Shown here one piece after another: positions 7,991-13,916 of a DNA stretch of 29,750 nucleotides (its first letter is position 1; every line of letters begins with the position of its first letter). This DNA is from an uncultured Dialister sp. GTDB taxonomy: Bacteria > Bacillota > Negativicutes > Veillonellales > Dialisteraceae. The stretch spans positions 1-29,750 of the forward strand of contig NZ_UPZP01000018.1 in assembly GCF_900538805.1 (NCBI RefSeq). Reading direction: 5' to 3'. The notes under the pieces were generated by a model. It had not been told where the DNA came from, searched no databases, and saw nothing but the letters and a program-made list of their open reading frames with translations. Made by a program: the position numbers and the translations under genes.

Positions 7991-8275
7991 TTAGTCATCC
8001 TGTTTTACAATGATATGACGGATAATTTCTTCATGAATCTTGATAACGCGGTCAAGTTCTTTAATCTGCGCCGGGTCAGCCTGGAAATCAACTACTACGT
8101 AGTATCCTTCACTCTGATGCTTTACTTCGTACGCAAGATGACGTTTGCCCCATTCATCAGTATTGTCAATGGTACCACCGATTCTGGTAATGGTGTCCTG
8201 TACCAGTTTGACAGCAGCCTTGATAACTTCATCATCAGCTGCATTCACAATGAACATAACTTCATACTTTTTCAC
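7991..8275 (-). CDS. rpsF: 30S ribosomal protein S6
   Basis: Small-subunit protein that binds S18. The 94-residue product begins at a GTG (MKKYEVMFIVN) with AAAGGAGG 8 bp upstream. The open frame extends 36 codons further upstream without a ribosome binding site, and that extension would run through the leader hairpin, so it is rejected. Family segments are visible: YVVVDFQADPAQIKELDRVIKIHEEIIRHIIV at the C-terminus and GKRHLAYEVKHQSEGYY in the middle. First gene of rpsF-ssb-rpsR; ssb starts 11 bp after its stop. Confidence 0.97.
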   Translation of the reverse strand: MKKYEVMFIVNAADDEVIKAAVKLVQDTITRIGGTIDNTDEWGKRHLAYEVKHQSEGYYVVVDFQADPAQIKELDRVIKIHEEIIRHIIVKQDD

Positions 8276-8283
8276 GAAATTCG

Positions 8284-8328
8284 CCTCCTTTTCGGACCTA
8301 TGTCCCGCACTCACTGCGGGCCAGGAAG
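8284..8328 (-). promoter_or_regulatory. Possible S6:S18-responsive mRNA leader of rpsF
   Basis: In the leader RNA, CCCGCA-GTGAG-TGCGGG forms a hairpin. Upstream CTTCCT can pair with the rpsF Shine-Dalgarno AGGAGG, and an unpaired TCCG lies between. A hairpin plus a CCG-containing bulge and a helix that hides the ribosome binding site resembles the known S6:S18 autoregulatory leader. The assignment is by eye only. Confidence 0.45.
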
Positions 8329-8354
8329 TTACTTGCAAAATAACAAGCTTATTT

Positions 8355-8383
8355 ATTATACAAGAGAAGAAATGAAAAAGCAA
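8355..8383 (-). promoter_or_regulatory. SigA-type promoter of rpsF-ssb-rpsR
   Basis: Minus strand TTGCTT (8378-8383), a 17-bp spacer and a perfect TATAAT (8355-8360), leaving a leader of about 70 nt before the GTG start of rpsF. Confidence 0.8.
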
Positions 8384-8399
8384 ATGGTTTTTTGGGAAA

Positions 8400-8605
8400 A
8401 TCCGCTTCGCGGCTCGGGTTCAGAAGATTCGGCGCCCTTTGGGCGCAAAAGGTTCTCAAGATTGACCGGCCTTCGGCCGGAAGGTTCTTAAGTTTGACGG
8501 GCCTTTGGCCCGAGGGTTGTGGTGGCGGCTCCGCCGCAGTATTTAGCCCCCTTCCACAGGAAGGGGGGGTGGCGCCGTTAGGCGACGGAGGATAGGGGCG
8601 TGGAT
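8400..8605 (+). repeat. Intergenic mosaic of palindromic repeat modules (copy 2)
   Basis: The gene-free stretch 8384-9001 starts with this block. It contains GAC + CCGGCC/GGCCGG hairpin + AAGGTTCTTAAG at 8464-8492, then GAC + CGGGCC/GGCCCG hairpin + AGGGTTGTGG at 8496-8522, then a module running GGCGGCTCCGCCGC, AGTATTTAGCCCCC, a stem, and GGAGGATAGGGGCG to about 8600. The same chain occurs inverted at 1-150, with the palindromes altered but still paired. Confidence 0.75.
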
Positions 8606-8923
8606 TAGACGATAGAAGTCAGACGTCAGACTACGTACGTGCTTGCCTTCCTGCCTCCCACTCGCCCCGGAGGGGGAGGCTTTCTCTCCGCTCAGCTTCT
8701 GAACTCATAAGCATCTCAAGGTATAGCACCGCTATAATCTCCCCCTCCGGGGGAGACGCCGCCGCAGGCGGCAAAAGGGGTGTATTTCCCTCGCCCGTCA
8801 GGGCGGTTGTAAAGGTTTTATACATACTGGCGGCGGAGCCGTCCACCTTCATTTACCATTTACAATTCACCATTTACCATTTCCTCAAGGCGCCCCATTT
8901 CCCAGCCCACTAGACCACTAAGG
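8606..8923 (+). repeat. Repeat-rich intergenic stretch with two short tandem arrays
   Basis: A short heptamer array (GACGATA, GAAGTCA, GACGTCA) lies at 8606-8634. Next comes the motif ACGTGCTTGCCTTCCTGCCTC, shared in part with about 11049 and 19692, and several GC palindromes such as CCCCCTCCGGGGG and CCGCCGCAGGCGG. A second array at 8850-8884 repeats CATTTAC and ends in octamers GCCCACTA, GACCACTA at about 8906-8922. The one open frame here is made of these repeats and is not a convincing gene. Confidence 0.65.
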
Positions 8924-9001
8924 AGTGCCAGTCGGCGTGAAGCGGCCTGCCAATGGTTTCCACCCTGGCATGACCCCACCGCCATTCATCCCAACAGGAA
9001 A

Positions 9002-9766
9002 CTATTTCCCCTTCTTACTCACCATAAATCCCGTGGCCTGCTGGTTGGCCATGATGACGATGTCGCTGATCTGCACCCGTTTGGGCTGGTCTACAGCAAA
9101 GGCGATGATATTGGCAATGTCTTCGGCCTGCAGGGCGTCCACCCCTTCATACACCTTGGCAGCCCTTTCTTTGTCGCCGTGGAAACGGACTTCGCTGAAC
9201 GGCGTTTCCACAATGCCCGGCTGGATGGTGGTGACCTTGATATCGCTGTCAATCACGTCGATGCGAATGCCGTCGCTGAATGTTTTCACCGCCGCCTTGG
9301 TGGCGCAGTACACCGCTGCCCCTGCATAGGCATAGAGGCCGGCTGTGGAGCCCAGGTTGACGATATGGCCCTCATTCTTTTCCAGCATGGACGGGAGAAA
9401 TGCGCGGGTCACAAGGAAAAGGCCCTTAATGTTTGTATCAATCATCTGGAGAATATCCTCTTCCTTCGTCTCTCCATAGGGCTCCAGTCCCCTGGCCAAA
9501 CCGGCGTCATTCAAAAGGATCCGGGGTGTCCCCAGTTCTTTGAGGCACCTTTCCGTGACGTCATGGATTTCTTCCGGATGACGGACATCAAGGACATAGC
9601 AGGTAACGGGCACATGCATTTCATCCTCAATTTCCTTCTTCACCTGTTCCAGTTTCTCCCTATTTCTGGCAGCCAGGGCCAGGCCGTATCCCTTCGCTGC
9701 CAGCGCTTTGGCCGTGGCCAGCCCGATACCGCTGGTGGCTCCGGTGATGAATGCAAATGAACTCAT
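9002..9766 (-). CDS. SDR-family NAD(P)-dependent oxidoreductase (YdfG-like)
   Basis: Classical short-chain dehydrogenase/reductase of 254 residues. Visible are the Rossmann motif TGATSGIG (8-15), ARNREKLE after beta-2 (which suggests NADP preference), catalytic Asn112, Ser140, Tyr153 and Lys157 (YCATK), and the PGIVETPF segment. It resembles the YdfG branch, which acts on 3-hydroxy acids and serine. One oddity: the normally constant NNAG motif reads NDAG at 86-89. The ATG has AAGGAGGAG upstream. It is monocistronic and divergent from the TPR lipoprotein gene; its substrate is unknown. Confidence 0.93.
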   Translation of the reverse strand: MSSFAFITGATSGIGLATAKALAAKGYGLALAARNREKLEQVKKEIEDEMHVPVTCYVLDVRHPEEIHDVTERCLKELGTPRILLNDAGLARGLEPYGETKEEDILQMIDTNIKGLFLVTRAFLPSMLEKNEGHIVNLGSTAGLYAYAGAAVYCATKAAVKTFSDGIRIDVIDSDIKVTTIQPGIVETPFSEVRFHGDKERAAKVYEGVDALQAEDIANIIAFAVDQPKRVQISDIVIMANQQATGFMVSKKGK

Positions 9767-9787
9767 GATACTCCTCCTTCTTTTTCT

Positions 9788-9795
9788 GTTATAAT
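9788..9795 (+). promoter_or_regulatory. Possible extended -10 promoter of the TPR lipoprotein gene
   Basis: TGTTATAAT matches an extended -10 (TGnTATAAT) 74 bp before the plus-strand gene, inside the 102-bp divergent region. No good -35 is seen. Other AT-rich -10-like boxes on the minus strand (for example near 9820) could serve the SDR gene. Confidence 0.4.
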
Positions 9796-9868
9796 AGAAT
9801 GCAAAACCAATTCCTCTTTATTATACTGGATTCTCCATCCTTTTCCACGGAGAATCAAAGGAGTTTTT

Positions 9869-10492
9869 ATGAAATCCATCATTCTGGCCGCTCTGGTCAT
9901 CACCTGCGCCCTGTCCGCCGGATGCGGCTCGTCAAACGCCCCTGCTTCCTCCTCCCCTGCCCCGGCTGCCGCTTCCGCCCCTGCGGTCCATCCAATTTCA
10001 AAAGAATCGGAACAGTTATATATGAAAGCCGTCACGGCCTACGGGAAGGGAGACCACCTCAATGCCCTGGAACTGGCCAATAAGGCCCTGGAGAAGGACG
10101 ACGAAAACTATAAAGCCCTTTCCCTCAAAGGCATTATCCAGGCCTTCGACGTTTCTCCGGAGGAAGGCATTAAAACCGTGGAGAAAGCCCTTGCCATCAA
10201 TCCCAACTACGTGCAGGCCGATTTCGACATGGCCATGGCCCAGAAACTGGGAAAGCACTACGACGAATCCATCCGCTATTTCCAAAAAGTGCTGGATAAA
10301 GACCCGAAAAACACCTGGTCCTGGTACGGCATCGCCACAAACTACGCCGACAAGCGGGATAAGGCAAAGGCCCTGGAATACCTGAAGAAAGCGGTGGACC
10401 TGGACCCGAAAAACGTGAAGCCCCAGGCCGCCGCCCAGGACCACTTCCAGTGGCTCCATGGCGACCCCGATTTCCAAAACCTTGTCAAATAA
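9869..10492 (+). CDS. TPR-repeat lipoprotein
   Basis: A 207-residue exported lipoprotein. It has a signal peptide with lipobox LSAGC (Cys19 as the acylated residue), an Ala/Ser/Pro-rich spacer (about 22-42), then about four tetratricopeptide repeats (about 45-190) with typical spacing, such as GKHYDESIRYFQKVLDKDPKN and DKAKALEYLKKAVDLDPKN. TPR lipoproteins usually hold protein partners together at the envelope; the partner here is unknown. AAAGGAG lies 5 bp before the ATG. It forms an operon with the small membrane protein that starts 10 bp downstream. Confidence 0.88.
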   Translation: MKSIILAALVITCALSAGCGSSNAPASSSPAPAAASAPAVHPISKESEQLYMKAVTAYGKGDHLNALELANKALEKDDENYKALSLKGIIQAFDVSPEEGIKTVEKALAINPNYVQADFDMAMAQKLGKHYDESIRYFQKVLDKDPKNTWSWYGIATNYADKRDKAKALEYLKKAVDLDPKNVKPQAAAQDHFQWLHGDPDFQNLVK

Positions 10493-10502
10493 AGGAGCCC
10501 CT

Positions 10503-10805
10503 ATGAAATACGCTTTTATCCTCTCCATCGTGTCCCTGGTCCTCTACCACGACGACTTCCTCTCCGCTGCCGGCGCCGCCGGCTACCTGGCAGCCATTTT
10601 CTTCCTGGTCACCTACCGGGAAAAGCCCACCATGCTGGCCATCGCCTGCATTGCCGCCGCCATTATTACCATCATGTACTTTACTTGGGACTTTTCCTTC
10701 GCCGGCTACATGCACATAGGCATCGCCTGGTCCATGACCATCACCGCCTTCGTAGCCATCCTCACCCTGGTGAGCCTTGTATATAAGATAAAGAATAAAT
10801 TGTAA
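10503..10805 (+). CDS. Small integral membrane protein of unknown function
   Basis: A 100-residue protein with three to four predicted membrane helices (about 3-20, 25-38, 44-62 and 68-92), very short loops and a Lys-rich C-terminus (YKIKNKL). I do not recognise the family. AAAGGAG before the ATG at 10503 decides the start; the frame is open further upstream within the preceding gene. It follows the TPR lipoprotein gene by 10 bp, so the two are probably co-transcribed and may act together at the membrane. No terminator is obvious after it. Confidence 0.75.
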   Translation: MKYAFILSIVSLVLYHDDFLSAAGAAGYLAAIFFLVTYREKPTMLAIACIAAAIITIMYFTWDFSFAGYMHIGIAWSMTITAFVAILTLVSLVYKIKNKL

Positions 10806-11128
10806 AGGTTCAGAAGGTTCAGAGGGGAAGGTTGACGGGCCTTCGGCCCGAAGGTTCTTAAGGTTCTAAAGTTTGACGCAGCCTACAGCTGCGAGGGTTG
10901 TGGTGGCGGCTCCGCCGCAATTTTAAAAAAAGGGGCGCGCCTGACGGCGCAGGTTAGGGCCGCCTGCGGCGGCGGGTTGTGTAGGAGGGTTGTGTTCGCT
11001 GACGCTCAGGGGAAGGTATCGCCTTCGGCGATGAGTATATAGTCAGCGTTACGTGCTTTCCTTCCTGCCTCCCACTGTCATCCTAAGCCGCAGGCGAAGA
11101 ATCTTGGTACACCCTGACATTGACTCCA
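10806..11128 (+). repeat. Intergenic mosaic of palindromic repeat modules (copy 3)
   Basis: A gene-free block directly after the small membrane protein gene. It holds AGAAGGTTCAGAGG, hairpins CGGGCC/GGCCCG (10834) and GCAGC/GCTGC (10875) in constant flanks GAC...GAAGGTT or GAGGGTTGTGG, then GGCGGCTCCGCCGC, GGGGCGCGCCTGACGGCGCA, the linker GGGTTGTGTAGGAGGGTTGT and ATCGCC/GGCGAT. It ends with GTCAGCGTTACGTGC and a GTCATCCT...CGAAGAATCTTGG unit (11078-11112). The part at 10930-11020 matches 160-241 inverted; the tail matches 19655-19720. Confidence 0.75.
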
Positions 11129-11164
11129 ACTAGCCCACTAGTCCACCAGCTCACTAGTTCACTA
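11129..11164 (+). repeat. Short 8-bp tandem array
   Basis: Units GCCCACTA, GTCCACCA, GCTCACTA and GTTCACTA, ending in AGGAATCC. This is the octamer end of the same array family as 5321-5466; the heptamer part is missing here. Confidence 0.8.
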
Positions 11165-11260
11165 AGGAATCCAGCGGCAGCTCTCCCCTTCTGGCTCGCC
11201 CCTTTATTTCAAAAGGCGCCCCCTCTTTCAACCATAAAATTTCACAGCCCATCCCCACGC

Positions 11261-11302
11261 AAAAAGCGCATCGTTGATGAGGACATCAACGATGCGCTTT
11301 TT
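11261..11302. terminator. Intrinsic terminator of the NhaC-family gene
   Basis: A perfect 19-bp stem, AAAAAGCGCATCGTTGATG with its complement CATCAACGATGCGCTTTTT around a four-base loop. It lies 8 bp after the minus-strand stop codon and ends in T5 on either strand. Confidence 0.92.
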
Positions 11303-11310
11303 GACTGCCT

Positions 11311-12810
11311 TTAGTCGGCGTTTTTATAAGATTTGAATTTCAGGAAATATGCCAGGATAATGAGCATGCACGCCAGACCTGCCACATCGCCGAGGATGCC
11401 GTTTCCTGTAATGCCGTCCACCAGATAGCCTGCCACGCAGCTCACGGCTACGACAATGACATAGGGAATCTGGGTGGACACATGGTCTATGTGATGACAC
11501 TGGGCCCCTGCCGAGGCCAGGATGGTGGTATCGGAAATAGGCGATACATGGTCGCCGCCTACGGAGCCTGCCAAAACAGCAGCCACGGTCATAATCATGA
11601 GGTGGGTATCATTGGATACGATGGCCAGTACGATAGGAATAAGGATACCGAAGGTACCCCAGGATGTACCGGTGGCAAAGGCCAGACCGATGGCTACCAG
11701 GAAGAACAGCGCCGGCAGCAGGATGGCAATGGTGGCATTATCGGAAACCACGCTTCCCACATAACCGCCGATATTGAGGTATTCCTTACCTACAATGCCG
11801 GAAAGTGTCCATGCCAGGGAAAGAATCATGATGGCAGAAGTCATCTGTTTGAAGCCTTCCACGAAGCAGCTGCAGAAGGTGCTGAAGTTCAAAACCTTTC
11901 TGGGAATATAAAGAACAAAGGTAAATACCAGGGCAATGAAGGAACCGATCACAAGACCCCTGGCGGATTCGCAGTTGGCGAAGGCTTCCGCCACGCCCTT
12001 TCCTTCCAGAATGCCGCCGGTATACAGCATGCCGAACACGCAGCCGCCGATAAGAACCACCAGCGGAAGAATCAGATCAATGATTTTTCCATTTCCCACG
12101 GGCGCATTGCTTTCATCGTCCGCATACTCCGCCGGAATCACCAGGGTGCCGCCGCTCTGTTTTTCATACTGCGCCATGCGGGAGAAATCCTTGCCGGACC
12201 AGATGATGACAATCATAAAGATAATGGTGAGCCATGCGTAAAGGTTCAGCGGAATGGTTTCCAAAAAGAGGGCAAAGCCATCAATGGAGCTTCCCTCCGG
12301 AAGGGACGAAGTCACCGCTGCCGCCCAGCTGGAAACCGGTGCAATAATGCACACCGGCGCCGCTGTAGCGTCGATGATGTAAGCCAGCTTGGCACGGGTA
12401 ATCTTGAAACGGTCCGTCACAGGCCGCATCACCGTACCTACCGTAAGGCAGTTGAAATAATCATCAATGAAAATCAGAATACCCAGCGCCATGGTTACAA
12501 AAAGGGCACTGCGTTTCCCCTTGATGGTGCGGGCCGCATAATCGCCGTAGGCCTGGGACGCGCCGGACTTCTGGATAGCCGCCACCATGATGCCCAGGAG
12601 CACCAGGAACACCAGAATGTACACATTGCTTCCCACCTTATCCGACATGATGTGGAACATGGTATCAATGGCACCAAGTACACTGAATCCGGCAAACATA
12701 AAGGCACCGATAAAGATACCGATGGCCAGAGACATGTACACTTCCTTGGTCGCCAGTGCCAGAATGATGGTAACCACAGGAGGCACCAGGGACCATACTG
12801 TTTGAGACAT
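11311..12810 (-). CDS. NhaC-family Na+/H+ antiporter
   Basis: A 499-residue polytopic membrane protein of the NhaC family, whose members exchange Na+ for H+ or couple organic acid exchange to ions. About eleven to twelve hydrophobic helices are visible. Typical segments include ILIFIDDYFNCLTVGTVMRPVTDRFKI-like DDYFN (about residue 110), APVSSWAA, the FATGTSWGTFG motif and GDHVSPISDTT near the C-terminal third, all characteristic of this family. I chose the ATG at 12810 (MSQTVWSLVPP), with GAGAGGAT about 8 bp upstream. Whether the substrate is plain Na+/H+ or a malate/lactate type exchange cannot be decided. It is monocistronic, with its own promoter and terminator. Confidence 0.9.
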   Translation of the reverse strand: MSQTVWSLVPPVVTIILALATKEVYMSLAIGIFIGAFMFAGFSVLGAIDTMFHIMSDKVGSNVYILVFLVLLGIMVAAIQKSGASQAYGDYAARTIKGKRSALFVTMALGILIFIDDYFNCLTVGTVMRPVTDRFKITRAKLAYIIDATAAPVCIIAPVSSWAAAVTSSLPEGSSIDGFALFLETIPLNLYAWLTIIFMIVIIWSGKDFSRMAQYEKQSGGTLVIPAEYADDESNAPVGNGKIIDLILPLVVLIGGCVFGMLYTGGILEGKGVAEAFANCESARGLVIGSFIALVFTFVLYIPRKVLNFSTFCSCFVEGFKQMTSAIMILSLAWTLSGIVGKEYLNIGGYVGSVVSDNATIAILLPALFFLVAIGLAFATGTSWGTFGILIPIVLAIVSNDTHLMIMTVAAVLAGSVGGDHVSPISDTTILASAGAQCHHIDHVSTQIPYVIVVAVSCVAGYLVDGITGNGILGDVAGLACMLIILAYFLKFKSYKNAD

Positions 12811-12867
12811 ATAAATCATCCTCTCTCTTTTGACAATTTCCCTCATCGTCAAAACTTAATTTTTATT

Positions 12868-12895
12868 ATTATACAATACTTTCCCCGTTTGTAAA
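12868..12895 (-). promoter_or_regulatory. SigA-type promoter of the NhaC-family gene
   Basis: Minus strand TTTACA (12890-12895), a 16-bp spacer and a perfect TATAAT (12868-12873), about 58 bp before the chosen ATG. A tandem array begins just upstream at 12918. Confidence 0.8.
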
Positions 12896-12917
12896 ATGTT
12901 CGTAGTGATAAATGTTT

Positions 12918-13018
12918 ATTAGTGAGCTAGTGGACTAGTTGGCTAGTGAGCTAGTGAGACAGTGAGACAGTGGGACAGTGGGACAGTGGGACAGTAGACA
13001 GTGGGAAAGTAGGACAAG
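12918..13018 (-). repeat. Degenerate 8-bp tandem array
   Basis: Read on the minus strand the units run CTGTCCCA, CTGTCTCA, then GCTCACTA, GCCAACTA, GTCCACTA, GCTCACTA, and stop at AATAAA next to the antiporter promoter. The last two units and the edge are the same as in the array at 5321-5466. At 13025-13065 further 7-base units (CCGCTGT, CCGCTGT, CCGCCGG) continue the decay. Confidence 0.85.
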
Positions 13019-13094
13019 TATAGAGTGATTTCCGCTTACCGCTGTCCGCTGTCCGCCGGGCGCCTTCCCGCTGGCGCAGTCAATCGGTGTCGCT

Positions 13095-13154
13095 CTGCCG
13101 ACAAAAGGAAAGCCTCTTATTGGGCAGGCTAGAGGCCAACTTCGGCTGACTTGG
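13095..13154 (+). repeat. Dispersed repeat shared with 19744-19806
   Basis: CTGCCGACAAAAGGAAAGCC ... GGCAGGCTAGAGGCCAACTT ... GGCTGACTTGG matches the reverse complement of 19744-19806 with roughly three quarters identity by eye. There is no coding signal. Confidence 0.6.
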
Positions 13155-13170
13155 AGACTCTCTCCACAGA

Positions 13171-13311
13171 ATGAAGAAATCTCCTGTCTCAATGGTGAAA
13201 GCTGCATGGTGGCAGGAGATCTCTCGACTCAGAGTCTCAATGGAGCTCAAATACCTTTATCCTCATACCGGCATGCAGCTCCGCTCGAGATGACATCACG
13301 GTGGGCAGCCA
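13171..13311 (+). repeat. Partial copy of the MITE-like element
   Basis: GAAATCTCCTGTCTCAATGG, then GGAGATCTCTCGACTCAGAG, then TACCTTTATCC...GCAGCTCCGCTCGAGATGAC and GGTGGGCAGCC. The order and most bases match 17253-17386, including the right inverted end. The left end is not recognisable, so this is a truncated or diverged copy. The region 13312-13440 also holds a GTCATCCTGAGCGTAAGCGA unit (13362-13397) related to 11078-11112. Confidence 0.7.
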
Positions 13312-13440
13312 TACAGTCATTGAGAAAGCAGACAATGATGAATGCACGGCCCGTCTCCATTGTCATCCTGAGCGTAAGCGAAGGATCTCGGTAAGAATAG
13401 CTAGTGAGGGAATGCCGGTAAATACCGGTCGGCAGGAAGG

Positions 13441-13567
13441 TGTCCCCAATCCCCAGCCCCCACTCCCGCACTGTCTCACTGTCTCACTGTCCCACTAACC
13501 CCCCCATCCCCGAATCCCCAGCCCCTAGTCCCCATTCCCACTATCCCACCAGCCCACTAGCTCACTA
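13441..13567 (+). repeat. Degenerate 7/8-bp tandem array next to ffs
   Basis: Units run ATCCCCA, GCCCCCA, then CTGTCTCA, CTGTCTCA, CTGTCCCA, a second C-rich stretch (GCCCCTA, GTCCCCA), and finally GCCCACTA, GCTCACTA, AAAA. The CACTAGCTCACTAAAAA edge is the same as at 5321. It stops 13 bp before the -35 of the SRP RNA promoter. Confidence 0.8.
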
Positions 13568-13579
13568 AAAACAAACATA

Positions 13580-13607
13580 TTGCTTTTTCCCCATAATGCT
13601 GTATAAT
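13580..13607 (+). promoter_or_regulatory. Promoter of the SRP RNA gene
   Basis: TTGCTT (13580-13585), a 16-bp spacer and a perfect TATAAT (13602-13607), placing the start near 13614. Confidence 0.8.
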
Positions 13608-13615
13608 ATAGTACA

Positions 13616-13766
13616 TGGCTCTGCAGTACTGATTTATGGCAGTCTCCGGGCCCCGTGCAATGAAATCCCATGAACCCGGTCAGGTCCGAGAGGAAGCAGC
13701 CGTAAGTGGCCCTTTTCATGTGACACGGTGCATCCTGGAGGCTGTCATAAATGAGGACTGCAAGGC
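13616..13766 (+). ncRNA. ffs: Signal recognition particle RNA (4.5S-type)
   Basis: The apical hairpin carries the universal SRP signature CAGGTCCGAGAGGAAGCAGC with a GAGA (GNRA) tetraloop, which is the Ffh-binding site. The two ends pair in a long rod: GCAGTACTGATTTATGGCAG followed by TCTCC pairs with GGAGG followed by CTGTCATAAATGAGGACTGC. The lower part of the rod plus the T7 run after 13766 can act as terminator. The length of about 150 nt and the absence of a recognisable Alu domain fit the small bacterial type. It lies upstream of dnaX, its common position in Firmicutes. Exact ends are estimated. Confidence 0.95.
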
Positions 13767-13837
13767 TTTTTTTATGCCTTTGTGCCTCTGCTTTATTGTA
13801 TAATAATTATGATACCTATAAAGAAAGTTCCTTGTTT

Positions 13838-13901
13838 TTAGTCTCTAATTTCTATCGTCTATCTTCTATCTTCTACCTTCTATCGTCTAATTTCTACTCT
13901 C
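13838..13901 (+). repeat. 7-bp tandem array in the dnaX leader
   Basis: Units TTTCTAT, CGTCTAT, CTTCTAT, CTTCTAC, CTTCTAT, CGTCTAA, TTTCTAC lie between a TATAAT box (13799-13804) and the dnaX ribosome binding site GGGAGG (13905). If that box is the dnaX promoter, the array is in the transcribed leader. The units match the heptamer end of the array at 5321. Confidence 0.8.
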
Positions 13902-13916
13902 TCCGGGAGGTTGTTT

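Noticed and set aside
8631..8852. A 73-codon minus-strand open frame between rpsF and the SDR gene
   Set aside because: It consists of the palindromic repeat modules seen elsewhere in intergenic DNA and lacks a ribosome binding site.
13799..13804. TATAAT box as a firm dnaX promoter
   Set aside because: No acceptable -35 lies 16-18 bp upstream, so it is mentioned only as a possibility; dnaX may also be read through from ffs.
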